23,253 bases of DNA from Candidatus Dojkabacteria bacterium (GTDB taxonomy: Bacteria; Patescibacteriota; Dojkabacteria; SC72; JAHDCA01): positions 1 to 23,253 of the forward strand of contig JAHDCA010000003.1 in the NCBI GenBank assembly GCA_020630115.1, written 5' to 3'. The translations under genes were made by a program, and so were the position numbers. Under the pieces are notes generated by a model. That model was not told the origin of the DNA and searched no databases. It saw nothing but the letters and a program-made list of their open reading frames with translations. Shown here piece by piece: positions 1-8,500 of the stretch (within the stretch, counting starts at the first letter, position 1; each line of letters begins with the position of its first letter).

Positions 1-163
1 CATCAACAATTTCCCCAAATACATCTTTTTGCATATTTTTAAGGCGAATGTTGGTATCCAAGTCTTTTTGCAGAGAATCTGCTGCAGCTCGGAGTCTAAC
101 CTCAAACCCCTGCAAGTACCCCAAGGGATTCTCAGGTTCTGAATTAATGTAATTTTCACCCAT
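1..163 (-). CDS. 5' part of an unknown protein, cut by the window edge
   Basis: This is the N-terminal part (54 codons visible) of a gene running off the left edge of the window. It begins with ATG 11 nt after the AMP phosphorylase stop codon, and a strong Shine-Dalgarno-like AGGGGGA lies 6 nt before the ATG, so it is very probably co-transcribed and translated as a second cistron. The protein starts MGENYINSEPENPLGYLQGF and continues as a charged, probably helical stretch (RLRAAADSLQKDLDTNIRLK) that could form a coiled coil. No signal peptide or membrane segment is visible. I do not recognise the family; its position suggests, but does not prove, a link to AMP phosphorylase. Confidence 0.7.
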   Translation of the reverse strand, partial: MGENYINSEPENPLGYLQGFEVRLRAAADSLQKDLDTNIRLKNMQKDVFGEIVD

Positions 164-174
164 TGCCTATCCCC

Positions 175-1668
175 CTAAACCCTAACCAACTTACTCATAT
201 CAATCTGCTTCTTACCCGCTTCAAGCCTATCTTTACTAGTTGCATAAAGTGTGAAGAATAACTCACCATTCTCGATACTATCGCCGACAGTTTTTTCGAA
301 GTAAACACCTGCCTCCTTGATATGCGGATTGCCCAGAGCTCTTGTGATCTTAGTGACTTCATCATCCTCAATCAGTTTAATAACCCCTGAGCCTTCCATT
401 TTAACTTCATAGCTATACTCGCCCATTTGGATCATATCGCCTTTCAATTCCTTATCAGCTCCTTGGGCCATTGCTATCTCCCAGAATTTTTGGTGGGCTC
501 GCCCATCTTCCAGAGTTGCCATTGCAAGATCATAGCCTTTACCGACTTCAGCCTTGCCAGCAATCTCAAGTAGCTTTCCAGCCATCTCAGTTGCAGTCTT
601 CTCTAACATTCGTGGTCTACTCTCTTCACGATTTAAAATCCGTAAGATATCTCGCATCTCTAAGTTAGGTCCAATTCCCAGTCCATCAGGCGCAGAAATC
701 ATTCGAGGATAAATAACACATTCAATACCAACTTCTCCAAAGAGATTAATAAACTTCTCAGACAGCATCTCCATCTTCTCAGGTGTTGGAACTTTAGTAC
801 CAGGTCCGTATGGAATATCGATTAAGATCTTATCGATCCCCATTGCGATTTTCTTAGCTACAATACTAACCAATATTTTCTCATAAGATTGGATATGAAG
901 GCCTTTCTCTACCTTGATTAATTCATCATCAGCTGGAGCAAGATTTAGAGAGCCTCCCCAGATCATGCAAGCACCGATTCTATTAACGATTGCCTTAACC
1001 TCATCGCTCTCAAAGCCTACATCCATAGCTACCTCTAAGATATCCGAAGTTCCAGCTGGAGTAGTGATTGCTCGGGTTGAAGTATTTGGGATTAACAGGT
1101 CGTGACTTGCGATAATTGGCACAAGTATCGGTGTGACACCCTTAGCAGAGACACCTCCGATTGAGTGTTTATCGACTACAAGTTGATCACCCCAGTCCAT
1201 TATCTCACCAGAAGCAGCCATACCTTTAGTCATAGCCAGTACCTCATCTTGGTTAAAACCAGGATTAAAGAAAGTAGCCATGAAGTAAGCCATCTCAACT
1301 TCTCGAATTTTACGAGTACCAATATCTTTCATAATCACGGCAAGCTCATCTTCATTTAAGGTCTCGCCTAATAATTTCTTCTTTATATATTCGATAGACT
1401 CTGGTTTATCAATTACAGATGTGAATACAACTTCATCATTAGGTATTCGGTATTTATCCCAAATCTCCTCATAGAGACCTAATTCTCCTGCGTTGATGTA
1501 TGAATCCGTTATCTCTACATGAACATACAAATGTACATCCCGGTATGCGAATGCAATAATCTGATCATGAACTACTCCTAACTCCTTTGCGTCAGCTGCG
1601 TGCATGAGTACTGTTAGTGTACTACCGGCCTCATGATCGAGCTTTTTAGACTTTAAATATAGTGACAT
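175..1668 (-). CDS. deoA: AMP phosphorylase (archaeal/CPR thymidine-phosphorylase-like)
   Basis: Predicted to catalyse AMP + phosphate -> adenine + ribose-1,5-bisphosphate, the first step of the RuBisCO-linked nucleotide salvage route. At 497 aa it has the length of archaeal AMP phosphorylases (about 500 aa), longer than typical thymidine phosphorylases because of an extra N-terminal domain (about residues 1-85). The phosphate-binding motif DKHSIGG is at 166-172. The stretch TSTRAITTPAGTSDILE (about 196-212) and GGSLNLAPADDE (about 238-249) match the AMP phosphorylase subgroup (SSRAITSPAGTAD, LNLAPADD) rather than thymidine phosphorylase (SGRGLGHTGGTLD). The ATG lies 7 nt after a TACAAT box, so the mRNA is probably leaderless. 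The product of the isomerase gene at 9368-10336 would act on its product. Cytoplasmic. Substrate choice among NMPs cannot be read from the sequence. Confidence 0.93.
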   Translation of the reverse strand: MSLYLKSKKLDHEAGSTLTVLMHAADAKELGVVHDQIIAFAYRDVHLYVHVEITDSYINAGELGLYEEIWDKYRIPNDEVVFTSVIDKPESIEYIKKKLLGETLNEDELAVIMKDIGTRKIREVEMAYFMATFFNPGFNQDEVLAMTKGMAASGEIMDWGDQLVVDKHSIGGVSAKGVTPILVPIIASHDLLIPNTSTRAITTPAGTSDILEVAMDVGFESDEVKAIVNRIGACMIWGGSLNLAPADDELIKVEKGLHIQSYEKILVSIVAKKIAMGIDKILIDIPYGPGTKVPTPEKMEMLSEKFINLFGEVGIECVIYPRMISAPDGLGIGPNLEMRDILRILNREESRPRMLEKTATEMAGKLLEIAGKAEVGKGYDLAMATLEDGRAHQKFWEIAMAQGADKELKGDMIQMGEYSYEVKMEGSGVIKLIEDDEVTKITRALGNPHIKEAGVYFEKTVGDSIENGELFFTLYATSKDRLEAGKKQIDMSKLVRV

Positions 1669-1669
1669 A

Positions 1670-1675
1670 TATACT
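1670..1675 (+). promoter_or_regulatory. -10 box of the secreted wall-enzyme operon
   Basis: TATACT lies 10 nt before the ATG at 1686 and directly abuts the opposing TACAAT box (1676-1681) of the AMP phosphorylase gene. No good -35 is visible (the best is TTAGAC at 1646-1651, 18 nt upstream). The spacing predicts a leaderless or near-leaderless transcript, and the two polymerases could hardly bind at the same time. Confidence 0.55.
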
Positions 1676-1704
1676 ATTGTAGACTATGAAAATAAATTTT
1701 ACAA
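1676..1704 (-). promoter_or_regulatory. Promoter of AMP phosphorylase gene
   Basis: On the minus strand TTGTAA (1704-1699), a 17-nt spacer and TACAAT (1681-1676) form a consensus-like -35/-10 pair. Only 7 nt separate the -10 box from the ATG at 1668, so transcription should start at or within a base or two of the start codon. The -35 lies inside the first codons of the divergent gene at 1686. Confidence 0.7.
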
Positions 1705-4700
1705 AGCCTCGTAAAAATTTTTCCAAATTACACTTACTTATCGGGCTCACAACCCTACTAATCTTCATCATTATTACAATCTCAACTTACCTCAACTTTC
1801 GCAATAGTTCTTCCGACATAATCCAAGTTACACTTGTACAAACCTATGAGGGAGAAAGGATATTAATCCAAACAAGCAAATCCTCAAGGCCAATTAACTC
1901 ACTCAACTCAAACCCTCTAAGTAATTTCATTAACAATTTCAAATTTGGTCAGTATACCGATCTTCATATCTTAGAATTTACTCCTCAAGAGCTTGAGGAT
2001 AACAAGGAGTTCATACTTGGAGCATCCAAATCGCTTGAACAAGATGGAAATAACGATGGTATCGATTCAATACCAACCTTGAATTCAGCTTTTGGTATGT
2101 TATTTGATGAAAATGACAATATCTTGAAAGATATACCAGTACTTTTGAGCTTCGAAAATGATAGTTATTACTTTACGCGGAGTAATTCACAAGGGATATG
2201 GCAGGTTAACATTGCTAATCCTTCAGAAGGAAGCATTAGTGTATTCTATAATTCACGAGAGTTAGTTATAAGCCTATCTAAGAATGACCAGTTGTCACCA
2301 TATCAAGACCTTATAATAAGAACCGACTTACTCTCAAACCACAAAGAAGTTCTTCTTAATAGTGTTCATGCCCAATCTAGTGAACCAACACCAACTGGAA
2401 CACCAACACCAAATGGGACACCAACACCAAATGGGACACCAACACCAAATGGGACACCAACACCGATTGGAACACCAACACCGATTGGAACGCCATCAGG
2501 GGATACAAACTCAACGGATTCGGATTTCGACACTTCACTTTATCTTCAACCACGATACACAAGTATAATCTTCTCAGAGGACTCAGATTCCTCAAATAGC
2601 CAAGAATCAACTAGCCCTGGGACTGTAAACGGGGCTGGAGCAGCAAGTATAAATGATGCCGGGAATACTAATAATGATAGGAATACAAAAATTTATGAGG
2701 TTTATAGTTCTAGTGAATGCGATAGACTTGGAGGCACTTACATCTCATCGGCGCAAACATGTACTGTAATTGAATCGGAAACTGAGACTATTGTCGTCAC
2801 ATCGGTGTCAGAGTGCGAAAATATGGGCGGTAGTTATGATGGATCGAGCGATACATGTGAGGCCCCTAAAAACTCAAGCCAGCTTTCTATACTTCAAAAA
2901 CAGAAGTCGACTTGCAATTTAGATGGTAAAATTTTCGATTCGGCATGTAATATTTGTCTTAATACAAGTCAATACCAATCTTATCTGAAAGATTTCAAAA
3001 CCACATGTGACGAGAAAAGAGAGAAAATAGAAAGTGGTTCTTATGAAGAAAGTTCTGGTGAAGGCATACTATCATCTGGTAATTCTGCAGGAGGTGGTGG
3101 CTCTGGCAGTTACTCAAGCTTCAGCTCGCCTTATACTGGAGGTACAGAATGTGTTCGACTTATTGGAGACAGAATCGGAGATGATTATATTAGCCGTTAC
3201 AGAGAAAGAAATTTAGACTTATCGGCTAAATCAAAGGCAACTGGCGGGAATATAACTAGTACCGATGAAGGGTGTCACGACAATTTACAACAATATAATC
3301 CGCTATATCCTTCAAAAGAATACAGCTTATCACAAATCGGCTCTAATTTTGGTGATGGAATACTCTTCTGGTCACAAGCGATCGTATATTGGGCAGAAAC
3401 ATACGAAGTAGATCCAAACCTTATGGCAGCTATAATGGAAAAAGAAAGTGGAGGAGATTGGACAAACACAAACTATAGTAACTCCGCAGTTACAAATGGT
3501 CGTGGCGGTGCACTAGGACTATATCAAGTACTCGGTTACAATTTTAATGAAGACCAAGATCCATTTGATATTGACACTAATATTGAAAGAGGTGCAAACT
3601 ATATTAAAAAAGGGTCTAATGAGTGGAATGGTAATTTAGAAGCTACTATTGGAGGTTACTTCAGAGGATATTGGCCACTAGGACCAGATTCCGGTACAAA
3701 ATCCCCAGATTACTTTGAAGATCCTGAACAATGGCCTGCAGATCATAGAGACTCAATTGGAGGATATATAGATAGTGTCAAATCAAGGTACGAGCAAGGT
3801 AAAAGATCACCTATGCGTCATGAGCTACCAGTTGCAGAGTGTGGAAGAATTAATCAAGACTCGTTTGATGTTGAAAAAGAAGGTTTAGTATGTGGTTCTC
3901 ACGGGGAAGGTGGGAGTACTTGCATCAACGATACAAATGGTGCGAAGTTAACTGTTGCTGCAACAAGTTGCCCGAGTGGATTTACAAAACAGTCTGATAT
4001 ACAAGCACCAAAATCAGAAAACTCTAATGGTACAGGGCAATGTAGCTCAGAGACAACTTTGGTTGGAGTCCAAAGCAATAGCTTAGATGATTTAGAGAGA
4101 GCTGGAGGTGACCAAATTAGAATCTCGAACATGTCTTTGGCAGCAGGTGGAAGAGATTTTAATGAGACATTTGCAAATGCTAAGATACATGTAAGAACAT
4201 ATCTTCAACCAGATTTTGATGCAGAACTAATATTAACTTCAGAGTTCGAAGGTTGTGGAACAAGGGAAACTGCACCAGGCAAAGTTTTTTGTAACCAACT
4301 ATGGATTTACAACAACCATGATAATAACCCAAACTTCTTCTTTTATATCTTTGTACATGAAATGATCCATAAAATCCAACATTCTCATCCAAACGGCAGA
4401 GAGTACATTCGAAACTTATCTGACAACCGAATAACAGAATGCGGAGCAGATTATGCTTCCCAGGATATATCTTACCGGGTTAGATATGCCGACCAAGTCC
4501 TTACATGCACACAAGCGTTTCAAAAAATTTCGAATTTATATGCACAAGATGGATGTGCCTTATCAGCAGAAGAAATAGGACTTGCATTTGCTATACCTAG
4601 TGAAGAGAACTTAGTCGCACTAAAATCTGCTGTAAATAAATGCGGAAGTAATAAAATCCTAGGAATTATAAATCAACAGACAGTTTTTAATACCCATGCA

Positions 4701-5582
4701 AAAAATAATAATTCATTTTTAAAGGGAATTTCAAGTCAAACTTATGCACAAGAATCAAATGATTCTAATTCACATGAAGCACCAGCCATTCAAAGTAATG
4801 AAAACTCAATTAAACCTCAAGATATTGTTGAAGGTTGCAACACCCAAACTGCTATAACTGCAAGTAATGGTAGTCATAAAGTTCAAAGTACTTTACCTGA
4901 ACAATATAAGGTTACTACTCCTGATATCCAAATATCCAATCCTCAAATCCAGCAGATCGAAGTCTTCCACGACCGAAACGGAGATGGAGTAAGGCAAGCT
5001 GACGAGGAGTTCATAGAAAACCCAGAGCATTTGATAACGATAAAATTTGAGAACGAGGTTATCGAATATAACTTCCAAAATGGTATGAATCTATTTTCAT
5101 TCCCATTCTTAGACTCAAGGATAAACTCAGCTTCAGAACTCCACCAACACCTTAACGATAACGGAATAATCGCTACAAACATCTCAAAGTACTCTAACGG
5201 TGCTTTCCAAAGCTATATCAAGATTGGACAAAGACAAGTTTCGGCTGATAATTCGAATTTTCCTTTAAGAGTTGATGAGGGTTACTTCATACAAGTCGTT
5301 TCAGGAGCAAGACCAGTTATCTTTGAATTTGAAGATACAGACATTATCGATAACCCTACTCTATCCAGCGGATGGAATCTTGTAGGTTATGGAAATTCTG
5401 AGCTTTCAGGTAAAGACGTCTTCCAAATTCCTCGAAATGACGGGTCTGTATCTAGTGTAGCTAAATTTGAGTACGGTAATTATCAATCAATTGCTTCAGA
5501 AAATAACGAGCAATTTGGTGAGAACTATGAGATAATAAACAACTTAGGTTATTTCGTATATAAAAATGAACAAACAAATTAG
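1686..5582 (+). CDS. Membrane-anchored secreted lytic transglycosylase with HExxH metallopeptidase-like domain
   Basis: A 1298-aa modular exported protein. A positively charged N-terminus and one membrane helix (about 17-37) make a signal anchor. Next come an extracytoplasmic region with a carboxypeptidase-regulatory-like stretch (about 135-200), a PTPNGT/PTPIGT linker (234-270), and two Cys-pair units of the form EC...GG.Y...TC (C345/C359, C377/C391). The SLT module spans about 530-705: MEKESGG carries the probable catalytic Glu587, followed by GALGLYQVLG; it should cleave peptidoglycan glycan strands. At 891-895 the motif HEMIH, followed by ECGADY (Glu918), looks like a gluzincin zinc site. 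A calcium-loop-like DRNGDGVRQADEE (about 1096-1108) precedes a C-terminal module with two G(M/W)NL...GYF units (about 1131-1293). The last 17 nt overlap the next gene, which has the same SLT and C-terminal modules. SLT call firm; peptidase call moderate. Confidence 0.85.
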   Translation: MKINFTKPRKNFSKLHLLIGLTTLLIFIIITISTYLNFRNSSSDIIQVTLVQTYEGERILIQTSKSSRPINSLNSNPLSNFINNFKFGQYTDLHILEFTPQELEDNKEFILGASKSLEQDGNNDGIDSIPTLNSAFGMLFDENDNILKDIPVLLSFENDSYYFTRSNSQGIWQVNIANPSEGSISVFYNSRELVISLSKNDQLSPYQDLIIRTDLLSNHKEVLLNSVHAQSSEPTPTGTPTPNGTPTPNGTPTPNGTPTPIGTPTPIGTPSGDTNSTDSDFDTSLYLQPRYTSIIFSEDSDSSNSQESTSPGTVNGAGAASINDAGNTNNDRNTKIYEVYSSSECDRLGGTYISSAQTCTVIESETETIVVTSVSECENMGGSYDGSSDTCEAPKNSSQLSILQKQKSTCNLDGKIFDSACNICLNTSQYQSYLKDFKTTCDEKREKIESGSYEESSGEGILSSGNSAGGGGSGSYSSFSSPYTGGTECVRLIGDRIGDDYISRYRERNLDLSAKSKATGGNITSTDEGCHDNLQQYNPLYPSKEYSLSQIGSNFGDGILFWSQAIVYWAETYEVDPNLMAAIMEKESGGDWTNTNYSNSAVTNGRGGALGLYQVLGYNFNEDQDPFDIDTNIERGANYIKKGSNEWNGNLEATIGGYFRGYWPLGPDSGTKSPDYFEDPEQWPADHRDSIGGYIDSVKSRYEQGKRSPMRHELPVAECGRINQDSFDVEKEGLVCGSHGEGGSTCINDTNGAKLTVAATSCPSGFTKQSDIQAPKSENSNGTGQCSSETTLVGVQSNSLDDLERAGGDQIRISNMSLAAGGRDFNETFANAKIHVRTYLQPDFDAELILTSEFEGCGTRETAPGKVFCNQLWIYNNHDNNPNFFFYIFVHEMIHKIQHSHPNGREYIRNLSDNRITECGADYASQDISYRVRYADQVLTCTQAFQKISNLYAQDGCALSAEEIGLAFAIPSEENLVALKSAVNKCGSNKILGIINQQTVFNTHAKNNNSFLKGISSQTYAQESNDSNSHEAPAIQSNENSIKPQDIVEGCNTQTAITASNGSHKVQSTLPEQYKVTTPDIQISNPQIQQIEVFHDRNGDGVRQADEEFIENPEHLITIKFENEVIEYNFQNGMNLFSFPFLDSRINSASELHQHLNDNGIIATNISKYSNGAFQSYIKIGQRQVSADNSNFPLRVDEGYFIQVVSGARPVIFEFEDTDIIDNPTLSSGWNLVGYGNSELSGKDVFQIPRNDGSVSSVAKFEYGNYQSIASENNEQFGENYEIINNLGYFVYKNEQTN
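2385..2495 (+). repeat. 18-bp tandem repeat encoding PTPxGT linker
   Basis: About six copies of an 18-bp unit encode PTPNGT or PTPIGT. Three consecutive units share ccaacaccaaatgggaca and two later ones share ccaacaccgattggaac, so the array has grown by unit duplication. The product is a flexible Pro/Thr-rich spacer between the N-terminal region and the wall-active domains. Confidence 0.9.
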
Positions 5583-8500
5583 AATCAGTCTAAACAAATT
5601 TAAGCAATTGTCATTACAGGCTATTACCTTTGGGATATTCGTGGCACTTTTTACACTTGCTGCACTATTTCAAAACAGATATGAGATTGAGCCAATAATT
5701 GCTAACATCTCTGCAACCTCTGTTGACATAGCATTAATCAACCAAAAAGAAGTTCAGTCGATCAAAGTGATATCTCTCCCAGACAGACAAGAGTACATCT
5801 TTGATAATCTAGACTCTCAAATTAATTTGCTTGAGATAAATGGTCTAGATCCAGAAACAGAATACGATTTTCAGATAATCATTGATAACCAGAAAAAACT
5901 AGGCCTACCTTCAGCAACCACTTTAGCTCTTGACTCTAAGACATTCACATTACCTAATACAATTCATGGAGATATCTTTAATAAAAATCAAAATGAATAC
6001 CTGATCTCAACAACTGTTAATGGTCAAAATCATATTGCTAAAGCAAAAGACAACACTTGGGTTCTAAATATCCCATACACAGCTCAAGATAACCTAAACC
6101 TACAGTTAATTGACCAAAATGGACAATTCCAAACTGAGATTGTAGAACCTGGGCTAGCAGGTACAAATACTTTAATCCCTTCTGATGCGATTACCAAAGT
6201 CTATACAGATGAAAATGCTGACATCAATTCGACTCTTCAAGAAGATGACAGTGAATCACTTTTTTCAAAACTAGTTCCAAAGGCTTTCGCACAGTCAAGC
6301 TGCAAAGGTGATGCTGTTAGTATATGGAAAGTAACATGTGAAGACGGTACCCAAGAAGTTGAGGCAAATGATTGTGTACAAGAAACATTTAACAACTCTC
6401 ATGAGAACGGATATGCCAGATGGGTTTACGAATCATGCCCGTCAAATAATACTGCAGTTGTTGAGCAACCTTGGCAGGTTAAGTGCCAAAACGGTGAAGT
6501 GATTGAAGAGAACAGAAGAAATATTATCAATCAATTCGTTGCAACCTATGGAGACAATGTTACTTTAGCTTCAAATACTTGGAGCGCTGAAAGTTGTGCT
6601 TCAAAGGGTGGTATCCACGGGGCATCCACTACAAATTCAACCACATCATCTACAACATCGGGAAGCTCGATTCATGATGTAGCTAGAAATTGTAACTCAT
6701 GTCAAGCTAACCTTCAGGAGTTCAATTCAATTTATCCAGATAGAAACTACAGCCTCTCTAAACTTGGTACAGGTTTTAGTAATTGTGTACTATTCTGGGC
6801 TCAACCAATTGTGTACTACTCAGAAAGGTATGGAATAAACCCTAACCTACTTGCCGCCCAAATGACGCAAGAATCAAGAGGGATTTTAAATAGAAACATA
6901 GGAGCTTCTGGAGAAATCGGTTTAATGCAAATTATCCCGAGATTTCACCCCGAATATTCAGCACAAGAGTACCATAACCCTGATATAAATATTCACTACG
7001 CAGCTAAAAAGCTTTCAAGAGATATAGCTGCAAACGGATCTGAAGAAAAGGCGCTAAGAGTATATCAAGGAGGGCCAGGAGCCTTAACTAACCCTGGACC
7101 AAACAATCAGGAATATATTAGAAAAATCATGCCACTTTATAACTCAGCAAAGAACTCAACCTTAAACCCTACTTCTATTAACTTACCACAATGTTCAGCA
7201 ATCAAACCAGGAGTCACAACCGCGAGTACAAGTACCAATCCAGCTTGTTTCCAGCCTGATACAAGAGGAGCATGCGCGGATAACTCTTGTGATCGTAAAA
7301 TAGGAGAATCATGTTCTAAGGATCCTGATACATGTGTATACGGAGCTTCGTGTGTAAATGGTACTTGTCAGCATTACTACCCTCACGGGTGCCCTGTAAG
7401 CGGTCAAACTGTAACAACAACAACTCCAAGCACAACTGTTACAGTTGTCTCAACTTATTCTACAAACCCAGTCAGATCAGATGGTAATTCAACGAACCCT
7501 GTAAGGTCGGGCGGTGATTCTACAAATCCTCAAAGAACGAGCACAACTCAACCACTTGAAAGGACAGCTGGTGATTCCACTAACCCTACAAGATCAGGAG
7601 GCGAATCTACAAACCCTCTAAGATCGGATGGTGACTCTACGAACCCTGAGAGAACGAACACAACTCAACCACTTGAAAGGTCAGAGGGTGATTCCACTAA
7701 CCCTACAAGGTCTGAAGGTGACTCTACAAACCCTCTAAGATCTGATGGAGACTCTACAAATCCTCAAAGGGTTGAGATCCAAGAGCCTATTCCTGGTACA
7801 TGGGAAGCTGAAGTAAAACCGAATATCGGAACAAATCCGATAAGAACTACTGGAGACTCTACTAACCCAACAAGAACTGCAGGTAATTCGACTAATCCTA
7901 CAAGAACTGAAGGTGATTCAACCAATCCTGTAAGAACAGCTGGTGACTCCACAAACCCTGCAAGGTCTGAAGGTGATTCTATTAACCCTCTTAGATCTGC
8001 GGGAGATTCACTCCCACCACAAAGATATGGAACAGTTTCTAACAATACAATTGAAACTGCATCAAATTCACAGGGCGAAGTTATCAATCTTGCAGCGAGT
8101 ACCGGTGGATTAAGAACTCAAAATACGCCAAGAAATATCATTCTTGATATGAGTGGTAACGGTGATATCCAGGCAATTTCAGAGATGTATTCTGACCCTA
8201 ACTCAGCAACACAAGCTCATCTTTTTGTCACAACTGATAACAGAGCAGTCAGTTTTTATGAGTCTACTTTAGCAGTAAACCAAAATTTTGATCAAACATT
8301 AAAAGATTACTATGTAATCGAGATCTTTGGTGATGGGACTAAAGACTTCTCAACGATTACAACGACACAAAAACAGATGGTAATTGATGAGATACTGTCA
8401 TTAAGTGAAAGTGGAGATATTTCAGAAAATCTTAACATCTTCGCTGCATACGAGTTCGGTAATGTAAGATCTATTGATGAGCACTCATTACTTGATGTAT

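Noticed and set aside
2362..2610. Alternative-frame ORFs on both strands over the PTPxGT array
   Set aside because: An 18-bp repeat with no stop stays open in several frames; no start signals or recognisable products.
7459..8025. CRISPR array
   Set aside because: The 30-bp periodicity has no unique spacers and lies in frame inside a coding sequence.
7764..8087. 107-codon minus-strand frame opposite the STNPxR repeat
   Set aside because: It is the antisense shadow of a repeat whose composition lacks stops on the other strand; its low-complexity product mirrors the repeat.
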